DNA of 64,000 bases from an uncultured Bacilli bacterium (GCA_934141145.1 CAKPCA010000005.1:5951-69950), one strand, 5' to 3'; counted from the stretch's first letter, positions 45,034 through 53,973 are shown. A program made the numbers and translations. Notes: generated from the letters alone by a model not told the origin.

Positions 45034-47070
45034 TTAATACATGAAAATACTATAAAATTTACTACTTGAAGTACCAGTATTGCCACCATGTTCAAAACCA
45101 ACGTAATAATCACCTGTTACATTTTTTATGTTTACACCAACTATACGCGCAGAACTTACAGTATTTGTATATGCTGCATTTGAATCAGAAAATTTTTTAT
45201 TAGTAACTTGAGTATATCCAAACATTTCTTTATAATATGCGGCTGTATTACTAAATGAAATAAAATCTAATGCCAACATATCATATTTATCAAAGTTTAC
45301 TTTTTTACTTCCAAGTAAATTCTTAGAACCCCAATTATTTGGATAATCTTTTGCCGTAATAGAAAATGAATTAGTACATATTCCACTAGAACAACTCATA
45401 GTAAATGTACTATTATTTGTATTTCCGTTTGGATTATGAACATCATCTACATAATTATATGAAGCAAATGTTCCAATTATATTATTATCAACAATCCCTT
45501 TGTTAACTAAATAACAAGGTAAACCATTATTATACTTTTCTAAATTTGTATATACAGAAGATGACAATATTATTGGTACTATATCACTTGAATAATTATT
45601 TAATTTTTTAATTTCAGTGAAAAGCTCATTATATGAAATCAAATAATCTACAGCATCCCTACTTTGGAATATTTTTTTAATATTATTTATATCAGATATA
45701 AAATCATTGTAAGTTCCATAATTTTCAGGATTATCTCCTACTTTAGCTATCAATATTTCATATGGTTCATATTCAATCTGAATTTTAGATTTTGCTACTT
45801 CTATTACTGGACGAATTCCATAGGCGCCAGCATACGAAACGGTGTTGCCGTGCATAGAGCGGCTGCTGCCGTCCACATACCAAGCGTTCGTAGAATCATT
45901 GGAATGAGCGTTCTCTAGCCACCATGCCCATGCTGAATTACTATTACTTGCAAATTTTGTATTTTCTAATAAATATGTAAAGTTATCTAATTCTCCTAAT
46001 TTCAATGTTGGTACATTACTTATCCCTGTTCCTTGTCTTACTTCCTGTATTGTAAGTAATCTTGCAGCTTTACCAGAATAACTAAAATTAGTTGGAAGTG
46101 TCCCACCTGTTGTACTATTTGTCCCTGTTTCTGTTTTTATTGCTCTTACACTATTTTTTAGTTTTATGTTGCTCCATTGTGAAATTGTTGGTAATTGTTC
46201 TATTGCTGTTACAGGTCCATGAAAATTTTCATTAGAGCTATCATATGCATATGTTGTATTATTACTTGGTACTCCTCCACTAACATTATTATAATATATC
46301 AATACTGCTGTTTTACTATCTAAATCACTTACATAGTAAAATCTTTCTGTCTTACTATCATATATTCCATCTCCATTTACATCACAATCAAATGCATCAC
46401 CTGATTTAAGTGTTCCACTTATTCCTAAATCACCATAAGTAATTGTAGTTGTTCCTTTTGAACCTGTAGTTGTATATCCTGCACCTGAACAATAATTTGT
46501 TCCATCTGTTTGAGTACACTTTTCTGTATGAAGTGTAGCTGCCCTTTTACATATATATTTTTTTTCTGGAATTATAATATCTTCGTTTACATTTTGAAAA
46601 ATTATATTTATAGTTCTATTTTTTTGATTTGATATAAGAGGAATAGATATTATAGAATAATTCTTGATGTAATTATCTTCTGTATATGTACCTTGCTTAA
46701 TTACATAATATTGTTCTTTGTTAAATTCTGTATTTGATGGTAACTCATATAACACATTATCATAGTATATGCCCTTTTCATCACTAGTATTTATAAAAGA
46801 TATATTTTTATATATTGTTTCTGAATCTCCAACTTTTATATTTAATTCACCAGAATTTTCTTCTATTTTTAAATTACTTAGTTCATCTATATCTTCATAT
46901 ATTTTGTTTAAAAAAGTCGATTCAAAAACATTATATTCCTGAAGCATTAATATATCATTTTCTTTTGCCATTATATTAGTAGTTGCTTTTATTAAATAAA
47001 TTAATACTACTGTTAAAAGTGTAAAACTTATTAATAATTCAACTAATGTAAATCCTTTATTTTTCTTCAT
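45034..47070 (-). CDS. Prepilin-like protein with internal DUF6273/lectin-like domain carrying a GC-rich island
   Basis: 678 aa from ATG 47070 (ribosome site AAGGGTG; an upstream in-frame GTG at 47079 overlaps it). MKKNKGFTLVELLISFTLLT is a class III prepilin signal of the ComGF/PilW minor-pilin type. Residues ~35-175 are a minor-pilin beta domain. ~175-430 is the lectin-like module shared with 37727 (ICKRAATLHTEKCTQ, DCDVNGDGIYDS, RLLTIQEVRQGTG, WAWWLENAHSN, GIRPVIEVA). The final ~240 residues form an extra beta-rich domain (VPIILSSSVYTNLEKYNNG, YYVGFEHGGNTG). Bases 45811-45915 have about 53% GC in an AT-rich gene. The gene at 47082 lies directly upstream, so the two are coupled. Confidence 0.88.
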   Translation of the reverse strand: MKKNKGFTLVELLISFTLLTVVLIYLIKATTNIMAKENDILMLQEYNVFESTFLNKIYEDIDELSNLKIEENSGELNIKVGDSETIYKNISFINTSDEKGIYYDNVLYELPSNTEFNKEQYYVIKQGTYTEDNYIKNYSIISIPLISNQKNRTINIIFQNVNEDIIIPEKKYICKRAATLHTEKCTQTDGTNYCSGAGYTTTGSKGTTTITYGDLGISGTLKSGDAFDCDVNGDGIYDSKTERFYYVSDLDSKTAVLIYYNNVSGGVPSNNTTYAYDSSNENFHGPVTAIEQLPTISQWSNIKLKNSVRAIKTETGTNSTTGGTLPTNFSYSGKAARLLTIQEVRQGTGISNVPTLKLGELDNFTYLLENTKFASNSNSAWAWWLENAHSNDSTNAWYVDGSSRSMHGNTVSYAGAYGIRPVIEVAKSKIQIEYEPYEILIAKVGDNPENYGTYNDFISDINNIKKIFQSRDAVDYLISYNELFTEIKKLNNYSSDIVPIILSSSVYTNLEKYNNGLPCYLVNKGIVDNNIIGTFASYNYVDDVHNPNGNTNNSTFTMSCSSGICTNSFSITAKDYPNNWGSKNLLGSKKVNFDKYDMLALDFISFSNTAAYYKEMFGYTQVTNKKFSDSNAAYTNTVSSARIVGVNIKNVTGDYYVGFEHGGNTGTSSSKFYSIFMY
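45811..45915 (-). other. GC-rich hypervariable-looking segment (candidate DGR variable region)
   Basis: By hand count 56 of these 105 bases are G or C, whereas the equal-length homologous stretch at 37766-37870 has about 36%. On the coding strand many codons end in C (GAC, GGC, AGC, AGC, CGC in a row; later CAC, GGC, AAC, ACC and GGC, GCC), rare elsewhere in this gene. This is the pattern expected if AAC codons of a template had been changed at their adenines. It covers the end of the WWLEN...GIRP lectin-like region. No template repeat or reverse transcriptase was found in the window, so it is a candidate only. Confidence 0.45.
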
Positions 47071-47081
47071 AATTTTCACCC

Positions 47082-47576
47082 TTAATTACACTCAATTCCT
47101 ACTGTAGCATAGGTATTATCTTTAAATATAACTAGATATCTATAATTACATCTGTTAGTATCTTTATTGTTTTCTACTAACAAATTTTTCTTCATTGATA
47201 CATTTATCTTATCTTCAATTAGTTTTTTCATATCGTAGTTTGAAAAATATATCTTTTTAATGTTTAAATTTTCATTAAATTCCCTAAAAGATGATAAATT
47301 TTCGTTATTATTAGTATTTATATAATCATCCAAATCTATATATTTATTTGTATCTGTTATATTTTCCTCTAAATCATCTAAGTTTAGTTTAAAATATTTA
47401 TCTACTTCTTTTGCTATATACATACCCTCTATTGTATTAAATTTGGTAAGTTCATCATTTTGATTTATAAATGATGTTGTTATGGTTGCATATAAAATAG
47501 TTATTACAGTCGCGACTACTGTCAGAGAAATAATTGTCTCAACTAAGAAATATCCTTTTTGACAAATTTTTTCCAT
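47082..47576 (-). CDS. Minor prepilin-like protein
   Basis: 164 aa. The N-terminus KGYFLVETIISLTVVATVIT has the class III form: basic residues, G|Y cleavage site and Glu at mature position 5, then one hydrophobic helix. The rest is acidic and Asn-rich, ending in a small Cys-containing beta part (CNYRYLVIFKDNTYATVGIEC). Size and position just ahead of another minor prepilin and divergent from the pilus ATPase fit a ComGE/PilV-type minor pilin. Confidence 0.85.
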   Translation of the reverse strand: MEKICQKGYFLVETIISLTVVATVITILYATITTSFINQNDELTKFNTIEGMYIAKEVDKYFKLNLDDLEENITDTNKYIDLDDYINTNNNENLSSFREFNENLNIKKIYFSNYDMKKLIEDKINVSMKKNLLVENNKDTNRCNYRYLVIFKDNTYATVGIECN

Positions 47577-47594
47577 TTTATTACCTCACTTTGC

Positions 47595-47623
47595 TTGCTA
47601 TTAGTATAAAATTATTATATAAT
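47595..47623 (+). promoter_or_regulatory. Promoter of the pilus ATPase gene
   Basis: TTGCTA (47595-47600), 17 bp, TATAAT (47618-47623). AGAGGTG precedes ATG 47689; an AGGGGG tract at ~47641 lies between promoter and gene and is not explained. Confidence 0.6.
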
Positions 47624-47688
47624 AAAAATGAAATAAATACTAGGGGGTAAATAAAGTATTTAACAAAAAAGAATAAAGAGGTGCGATA

Positions 47689-48945
47689 ATGTTAAGAACA
47701 TTTGATTTTGAAAAATTACCAATAGTAGAAATAGTAAATGAAATTATTATAGACGCTACTAAAAATAGAGCAAGTGATATACACTTTGACCCTATTGATG
47801 AAGATTTAAAGGTTAGAATAAGAATTGATGGTCAACTTATTGACTATTGTACAATACCAAGTTTATATAAAAAGAACTTAGTAACAAGAATAAAAATTAT
47901 TGCTGGTATGAATATTACAGAAAATAGACTTCCACAAGATGGTGCGATTAAAACAACATTAAATGGAATACCTCTTGATATGCGTGTATCTTCTCTTCCA
48001 ACTAATAATGGTGAAAAAATAGTTATTCGTATACTAGATTATTCAATGAGTGTTAAAGGTCTTGAAATGCTTGGCTTTAGTAAAAGTAACTTTCAAAAGA
48101 TTTTAAAAATGATCAGTTTACCAAGTGGTATTATACTTGTTACTGGAGCAACTGGTACTGGTAAATCTACTACTGTATACTCTATTTTGCAAAGACTTAA
48201 TAGAGAAGAATCTAATATAATAACAGTTGAGGACCCAGTTGAAATGGATTTAGCTGGTATTAATCAAGTACAAGTTAATAGTGAAATTGGTCTTACATTT
48301 GCAAATGTTCTTAGATCTATACTAAGACAAGACCCTGATATAATAATGATTGGTGAAATTCGTGATGATGAAACTGCTACTATTGCAGTTAGAGCATCAG
48401 TTACTGGTCACTTGGTATTATCTACACTACATACTAATAACTCACTTAATACAATAGAAAGACTTCTTGATATGGATGTTGAAAGATATTTACTTGCTGC
48501 ATCACTATCTGGAATAATATCACAAAAATTAGCAAGAAAATTATGTCCATCATGTAGAAAAAAGGTTGCAACTACTTTATATCAAAAACATGTATTCAAG
48601 AGAAACTTAGGAATTGATGTAAATGAAATATATGAAGCTGGTGATGGTTGTGCTAATTGTATGAATGGTTATAGAGGCCGTATAGCAATACATGAAGTAT
48701 TATTAATTGATGAAAATATTAGAGATGCAATATCTAATTCAATAAGAAAAGAAGCATTAAAAAAACTTGTATATAATAGTCCAAATGTACATACACTACT
48801 TCAAGATGGTTTAATAAAAATATTACAAGGTCTTACATCATTTGATGAAATAATAAGATTAATAGAACTTGATGTTGAAGATATAGTTGTTGATAAGACA
48901 GATGAACAAAATAATGTAACATTAGAAAACACTAACGAAAGTTAG
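47689..48945 (+). CDS. Type IV pilus / type II secretion assembly ATPase (PilB/GspE/ComGA family)
   Basis: 418 aa hexameric ATPase that powers pilin polymerisation at the inner face of the membrane. It has the N2 domain (ASDIHFDPIDEDLKVRIRID), Walker A GATGTGKSTT near 150, Asp box, Walker B-type DPDIIMIGEIRDDETA, a His box (STLHTNNSLNTIERLLDM) and the tetracysteine zinc site CPSC (~286) with CANC (~321). It lacks the long N1 domain, as in ComGA. It is divergent from the prepilin operon. The usual partners (PilC/ComGB, prepilin peptidase, PilT, PilM-O) are not in the window. Confidence 0.95.
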   Translation: MLRTFDFEKLPIVEIVNEIIIDATKNRASDIHFDPIDEDLKVRIRIDGQLIDYCTIPSLYKKNLVTRIKIIAGMNITENRLPQDGAIKTTLNGIPLDMRVSSLPTNNGEKIVIRILDYSMSVKGLEMLGFSKSNFQKILKMISLPSGIILVTGATGTGKSTTVYSILQRLNREESNIITVEDPVEMDLAGINQVQVNSEIGLTFANVLRSILRQDPDIIMIGEIRDDETATIAVRASVTGHLVLSTLHTNNSLNTIERLLDMDVERYLLAASLSGIISQKLARKLCPSCRKKVATTLYQKHVFKRNLGIDVNEIYEAGDGCANCMNGYRGRIAIHEVLLIDENIRDAISNSIRKEALKKLVYNSPNVHTLLQDGLIKILQGLTSFDEIIRLIELDVEDIVVDKTDEQNNVTLENTNES

Positions 48946-48952
48946 TGCTTTT
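48930..48952. terminator. Terminator between the pilus ATPase gene and tail-collar hybrid 2
   Basis: CACTAAC-GAAA-GTTAGTG followed by CTTTTT, with A-rich flank on the other side, so likely bidirectional. Confidence 0.85.
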
Positions 48953-49581
48953 TATTTAACTCTTTTATAAATATATGTTACTATGTATGGTTCTATATTA
49001 TTGTGATATTTATCACCACCTGCTGATGTTGTTGGTCTACCAGAAGTATTATCAAAAGCAACAACAGCACTCGAAGAATTAGGATTTGTGACTGCAGTAA
49101 TATTAAAAGCTGCTGAACCAGATGTACCATCATTATGACTATGAATTGGCATTTCCTGAATTGTTAATTTGTGACTATATTCACCACCCACCTCATCATT
49201 TTTAAATGTCTTGATAGTTCCATTAATATCTGTTCCAGTTCCTGATCCTATTAATGTTTTACCGCTAGCATAAGCTTCCCATTCTCCTCCAAATCTTTCT
49301 TTAACATCATTTACAGAAGAATCAGTTTCGCTAATATAAATACTTCCTACCGGATATATATCGTCTATTTTTAATGCATTATTTTCTAGTTCTAGTACCC
49401 TCTGTTCTAAATCATTTATTGAACTATTTCCATATTCTATATTACTTACTACTTTTTCATTTAATGTATTTTTTGTTTTATTTGTATTTGTTATTGTTAC
49501 TAATAATATACTTATTGATATTAAAAACACTGATAGTAGTGTAAATACTATTGTACTTGTCGCAAAGCCTTTTTTATTCAT
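48952..49581 (-). CDS. Pilin-like leader fused to phage tail-collar-like adhesin (paralogue 2)
   Basis: 209 aa. The leader MNKKGFATSTIVFTLLSVF and the ~70-residue stalk are almost identical to the paralogue at 61915. YPVGSIYISE...FGGEWEAYASG is the tail-collar signature; then a short variable knob (IQEMPIHSHNDGTSG, SGRPTTSAGGDKYH) and the collar-type ending PYIVTYIYKRVK. Cys is absent. The gene is convergent with the pilus ATPase gene. Its promoter spacer contains nine G, so expression may switch on and off. AGTAGGA is the ribosome site. Confidence 0.88.
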   Translation of the reverse strand: MNKKGFATSTIVFTLLSVFLISISILLVTITNTNKTKNTLNEKVVSNIEYGNSSINDLEQRVLELENNALKIDDIYPVGSIYISETDSSVNDVKERFGGEWEAYASGKTLIGSGTGTDINGTIKTFKNDEVGGEYSHKLTIQEMPIHSHNDGTSGSAAFNITAVTNPNSSSAVVAFDNTSGRPTTSAGGDKYHNNIEPYIVTYIYKRVK

Positions 49582-49615
49582 TACTTCTTCCTACTTTCTT
49601 CTATTATTTATCTAT

Positions 49616-49645
49616 AGTATACCCCCCCCCAGGCTTTTTTGTCAA
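49616..49645 (-). promoter_or_regulatory. Promoter with poly-G tract in the spacer (candidate phase-variable switch)
   Basis: Minus strand: TTGACA (49640-49645), 18-bp spacer, TATACT (49616-49621). The spacer half next to the -10 is nine consecutive G (C on the plus strand at 49622-49630), unique in this AT-rich window. The paralogous promoter at 62671 has the same boxes and spacing but no G tract. Loss of one G would give a 17-bp spacer. Confidence 0.8.
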
Positions 49646-49682
49646 GGGGTGATTTCACAAAGAGTTTACAAAAAAAGCTACA

Positions 49683-52600
49683 CTATTGTGTAACTTTTTC
49701 AACATCTAATTTAACATCTATTCCATTTAAGTTAAAGTTTTCACTTAAATCTTCTTTTTTAACTATATCAACAGATAAAGTTTCCTTCTTTATGTAATCA
49801 GTAAATTCACTTATTATAGAGTCAATATTACCATCATAATATAATGTAATTCTATCTGCTACATCAAAATCTTTAACTTTTCTTAAATTTTGTACTTTTG
49901 ATACAAGTTCACGAACAATACCTTCATTTATTAAGTCATCTGTTAAAGTAGTATTTAATATTATAAAGTTATTATTTTCTTTAGCAGCATCAAATCCTTC
50001 TTTTGATTCGATTCTTATATCAACCATTTCTTTTGTTATTTCAATGTTTTCACCATTAAATGCAGCAATAATAGTATTTCCATTTTGAAGTTTATTTACG
50101 TCTTCATCAGTTAAAGTACTAAGCATTTTAGCATAATTATTTATGTCTTTACCAAACATTTTACCACATACTTTAAAGTTAGGTTTTATAGTAAAGTTCA
50201 TATATTTACTTAAATCATTTTCAAATACTACATTTTTAACATTTAATTCTTCTTTAATAAGATCAGTTAAGTCACCAATTAATTCTTTATTTTTTCCATC
50301 TATAATAATTTCACTTATTGGTTGACGAACCTTTATTTTAACTTCTTCTCTTGCATTTCTACCAAGTGAAATAAGGTCACGAACAAGATCCATTTTTTCT
50401 TCTATTTTTTCATTTATCATATTATCATCACATACTGGATAATCTTCTAAATGTACTGATTCTTTTCCTGTTAGTTTAATAAATAATTCTTCAGTAATAA
50501 ATGGAATAATTGGCGCAAGTAATTTACATACTCCAGTTAATACTTCATAAGTTGTTTTATATACTGCTTTTTTAGAATCATTAAGTTCTGAGCCCCAGAA
50601 TCTTCTTCTATTACGTCTTATATACCAGTTAGATAAATCCTCATTTAAGAAAGTAAATACATATTTTGTTACTTTATTTAAATCATATTCATCAAATGCT
50701 TCTGTCATATTTTTAACAAGCTTATTATATTTAGATAATAACCATTTATCTATTTCTTCTCTTTTTTCATATGGTACATCAAATTCTCTTGGATCTACAT
50801 TATCAGTATTTGCATACATTTCAAAGAATGTATATGTATTTTTAAGTGTTCCAAGTATTTTAGAATTTACATCTTTAACTCCTTCTTCATCAAATCTAAG
50901 TGGTGTCCATACTGGTGATGCATTAAGCATATAGAATCTTACCGCATCTGCGCCAAACTTAGACATTTCTTCTTCTGGATCAATAATATTACCTACTGAT
51001 TTACTCATCTTTTTACCATGTTCATCAAGCATCATATCATTTACAACAACATTTTTATAACTTGATACACCTGATACTAAAGTAGATATACAAATAAGTG
51101 AATTAAACCATCCTCTTGTTTGATCTACTCCTTCTGCGATGAAATCTGCTGGGAACTGACTTTCAAATAATTCTTTATTTTCAAATGGATAATGATATTG
51201 TGCATATGGCATAGCACCTGAATCAAACCAAACATCCATAACATCTGTTACCCTATTCATTGTTTTACCACATTTTTCACATTTAATATGAACATTATCT
51301 ATATATGGTCTATGAAGTTCCATAGATTCTATATCTATATTATCTACTGCCTTTTCTTTTAATTCTTTTATTGAACCAATACAAGTTACATTACCGCAAT
51401 CGCAAGTCCAAAGAGGCATTGGACAACCCCAATATCTATTTCTTGAAATTCCCCAATCTACCATACCTTCTAGCCAGTTAGCAAATCTTTTTTCACCAAC
51501 ATAAGCAGGATGCCAAGATACCTTTTTATTTGCTTCTATTATTTCTTTTTGTCTTGCTGTTGTTTGTATATACCATGCTGGTTTCGCATAATAAATAAGT
51601 GGTTTTTTACATCTCCAACAATGTGGGTAATCATGTGTTAATTTTATTTTCTTAAATAATTTATCATTTGCCTTTAAGTATTTTATTATTTCTATTTCAA
51701 GATCACTATCAGTTACAACTGTTCCTTCCCATGGACCAATCTTATACTTACCATCTTTATCAACTGATTGAACAAATGCAACCCCATTTTCTTTTGCTAC
51801 TCTAGAGTCATCTTCACCATAAGCTGGAGCAATATGTACAATTCCAGTACCATCAGCATCTGTAACATATGTATCTGCTAAAATAACAAATGCTTTACCT
51901 TCTACTTTAGCAAATGGAAGTAATTGTTCATAAGAAAGTCCTTCCAAATCTTTACCAGTAAGTTCTTCTAATACCTTAAAGTCATCACCTAATACTTTTT
52001 CAGCAAGTGATTTACCAACTATAAATTTATATCCCATTGATTCAACTTTTAAATACTCATAATTTGGATTAACACATAAAGCAACGTTATCTATAAGTGT
52101 CCATGGTGTTGTTGTCCAAACAAGTACATAAGTATCTTCATCTTTTAATTTAAATGGTACTATTACAGTATTGACTGATACATTTTTATATCCTTGTGAT
52201 ACTTCATTAGCAGAAAGTTCAGTACCACATCTTGGACAATATGGAAGTACTTTATTTCCATGATAAATTAATCCTTGATCAAATATATTTTTTATAAGCC
52301 ACCATTCTGATTCAATAAATTCATTACTACATGTAATATATGGATTTTCCATATCTATAAATTGACCCATTTGATCAGTTACTTTTTTAACTATATCAAT
52401 ATTAGTTGCTGTTTCTTTATTACATTCTTTGCAGAAATTTTCAATACCAAATTTTTCAATATCTGCTTTTGACTTAAATCCTAGTTTTTTTTCAACATTT
52501 ACTTCTATTGGAAGTCCATGTGTATCAAGTCCTATTTTTCTAAGTACTCTATTTCCTTTCATAGTTCTATATTTACAAATAGAATCTTTTATAGTTTTAG

Positions 52601-52784
52601 CAAATACATGGTGAATACCAGGTTTAGCATTCGCATATATTGGTCCATCATAGAATACAAAGTTCTTGCTATTCTTTCTATTTTCTATTGTTTTATTTAA
52701 TATGTCTTCACTTTTCCATTTTTTTAATATTTTACTTTCCATTTCTTCATTAGATACTTTATCTAAACTTTCAAATATTTTCAT
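49683..52784 (-). CDS. ileS: Isoleucyl-tRNA synthetase, type 2 (eukaryote-like)
   Basis: 1033 aa. It charges tRNA-Ile and edits Val-tRNA. The HIGH-type motif is PIYANAKPGIHH; GLDTHGLPIEVNVEKKLG is characteristic of the type 2 (IleS2) clade, which is longer than the ~920-aa bacterial type 1; KKMSKSVGNIIDPEE is the KMSKS loop. The CP1 editing domain is ~190-400 (TTTPWTLIDNVALCV, DADGTGIVHIAPAYGEDD), with CxxC pairs (CWRCKK, CEKCGK). The anticodon-binding domain has NWYIRRNRRRFW. The gene starts 4 bp after the antiporter stop and both lie behind a T-box. Confidence 0.97.
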   Translation of the reverse strand: MKIFESLDKVSNEEMESKILKKWKSEDILNKTIENRKNSKNFVFYDGPIYANAKPGIHHVFAKTIKDSICKYRTMKGNRVLRKIGLDTHGLPIEVNVEKKLGFKSKADIEKFGIENFCKECNKETATNIDIVKKVTDQMGQFIDMENPYITCSNEFIESEWWLIKNIFDQGLIYHGNKVLPYCPRCGTELSANEVSQGYKNVSVNTVIVPFKLKDEDTYVLVWTTTPWTLIDNVALCVNPNYEYLKVESMGYKFIVGKSLAEKVLGDDFKVLEELTGKDLEGLSYEQLLPFAKVEGKAFVILADTYVTDADGTGIVHIAPAYGEDDSRVAKENGVAFVQSVDKDGKYKIGPWEGTVVTDSDLEIEIIKYLKANDKLFKKIKLTHDYPHCWRCKKPLIYYAKPAWYIQTTARQKEIIEANKKVSWHPAYVGEKRFANWLEGMVDWGISRNRYWGCPMPLWTCDCGNVTCIGSIKELKEKAVDNIDIESMELHRPYIDNVHIKCEKCGKTMNRVTDVMDVWFDSGAMPYAQYHYPFENKELFESQFPADFIAEGVDQTRGWFNSLICISTLVSGVSSYKNVVVNDMMLDEHGKKMSKSVGNIIDPEEEMSKFGADAVRFYMLNASPVWTPLRFDEEGVKDVNSKILGTLKNTYTFFEMYANTDNVDPREFDVPYEKREEIDKWLLSKYNKLVKNMTEAFDEYDLNKVTKYVFTFLNEDLSNWYIRRNRRRFWGSELNDSKKAVYKTTYEVLTGVCKLLAPIIPFITEELFIKLTGKESVHLEDYPVCDDNMINEKIEEKMDLVRDLISLGRNAREEVKIKVRQPISEIIIDGKNKELIGDLTDLIKEELNVKNVVFENDLSKYMNFTIKPNFKVCGKMFGKDINNYAKMLSTLTDEDVNKLQNGNTIIAAFNGENIEITKEMVDIRIESKEGFDAAKENNNFIILNTTLTDDLINEGIVRELVSKVQNLRKVKDFDVADRITLYYDGNIDSIISEFTDYIKKETLSVDIVKKEDLSENFNLNGIDVKLDVEKVTQ

Positions 52785-52788
52785 AATC

Positions 52789-53739
52789 TTATCCTCCTAT
52801 AATTACATAACCATAATATACTATAAATATTAATAACATGATTAAGCCTTCGCCTTTATCTAGTTTTCTTTTCTTAAATGTTAACAAGAATAAAAGTACT
52901 GCCGCTCCTATCATTGTAAACATATCAACATAATTAAATGTTCCGACATTAATGTTTCCTATTAATGCACATGGAAGTCCAATAACAATTCCTATATTAA
53001 AGATATTACTACCAATAATATTTCCAATCGCTATGTCGTTTTCATGTTTTCTAGCAGCTTGCACACTTGTTACTAACTCTGGAAGACTTGTTCCAAATGC
53101 AACAATTGTAAGTGATATCATCTTTTCTGATACATTAAGTGCTTTTGCTATAGCACTTGCATTATCAACTACTAAGTTACTACCAGCTACTATTCCAACA
53201 AGACCTATTAATACAAATAATAATGACTTTCCTATTTTGTATGGTGCTTCTTCATTTTCTTCTTTATTATTTTTAGCAATAGATGCTAAATAATATATAA
53301 ATACTATAAAGAATATTAAAATAACAAAACCATCTGTTCTAGTTATTACATTTGTAATATTTTTATCAAATATGTTATCAAATGCTAAGACTGTTAATAA
53401 CACTGAAAATAACATTGTAAGCGGTATTTCTTTTTTTACAGTATTATCTTTAACTACCATAGATGAAAATAATGATGATACTCCTAATATAAATAATATA
53501 TTAAAGATATTACTACCTACTACGTTACCTAATACTATATCTGAACTACCTGAAAGTAGTGCTTTAATAGATACAGCAAGTTCTGGTGCACTTGTTCCAA
53601 ATGCTACTATGGTAAGTCCTATTACCATTTTTGATACTTTTAAGTTTAATGCTGTACTACTTGCACCATCAACAAATATGTCTGCACCTTTTATTAAAAG
53701 TACAAATCCTACTATTAAAAGTAATATGCTTATTATCAT
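52789..53739 (-). CDS. Ca2+/Na+ antiporter (CaCA, YrbG-type)
   Basis: 316 aa, ten TM helices in two inverted halves. Both alpha-repeats are clear: FGTSAPELAVSIKALLSG with GNVVGSNIFN, and FGTSLPELVTSVQAARKH with GNIIGSNIFN; the Glu and Asn residues are the cation ligands. It exports Ca2+ in exchange for Na+ or H+. It lies between the T-box and ileS, with ileS 4 bp downstream, so it must share the isoleucine-responsive transcript unless it has its own promoter. TTAGGAGGAG is the ribosome site. Confidence 0.93.
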   Translation of the reverse strand: MIISILLLIVGFVLLIKGADIFVDGASSTALNLKVSKMVIGLTIVAFGTSAPELAVSIKALLSGSSDIVLGNVVGSNIFNILFILGVSSLFSSMVVKDNTVKKEIPLTMLFSVLLTVLAFDNIFDKNITNVITRTDGFVILIFFIVFIYYLASIAKNNKEENEEAPYKIGKSLLFVLIGLVGIVAGSNLVVDNASAIAKALNVSEKMISLTIVAFGTSLPELVTSVQAARKHENDIAIGNIIGSNIFNIGIVIGLPCALIGNINVGTFNYVDMFTMIGAAVLLFLLTFKKRKLDKGEGLIMLLIFIVYYGYVIIGG

Positions 53740-53751
53740 TTTTTACTCCTC

Positions 53752-53965
53752 CTAAATATATAAAAAGCCTATGATGTAAGGACGATTAAACGCGGTACCA
53801 CCTTACTTCATAGACTTTTCTATGCTCTTTCTTCATTTAACGCATGAGTTTTACGTTTTACCCTAAATATCAGGTAAAAATATCAAGAGTGATCTAATAT
53901 CTAAATTTATTAATGTCTCTCACCAATTAACATTTTCTCTTTAAATAAATTTTTAAATATCCGTC
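53752..53965 (-). ncRNA. T-box riboswitch (tRNA-Ile responsive by context)
   Basis: On the minus strand the invariant T-box sequence AAGGTGGTACCGCG lies at ~53791-53804, followed by CGTCCTTAC...ATAGGCTTTTT, the 3' side of the terminator (left arm GTCTATGAAGTAAGG). Stem I-like elements are upstream (GGTGAGAGA, then CACTC). Uncharged tRNA would favour antitermination into the antiporter and ileS genes. The specifier codon could not be fixed by eye; ATC and ATT triplets both occur in the right zone, and the isoleucine assignment rests on ileS. Confidence 0.92.
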
Positions 53966-53973
53966 TCTATCAT

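Noticed and set aside
47641..47688. Short leader peptide between the AGGGGG tract and the pilus ATPase start
   Set aside because: The in-frame codons up to the TAATG overlap contain no ATG, GTG or TTG at a suitable distance from the tract.
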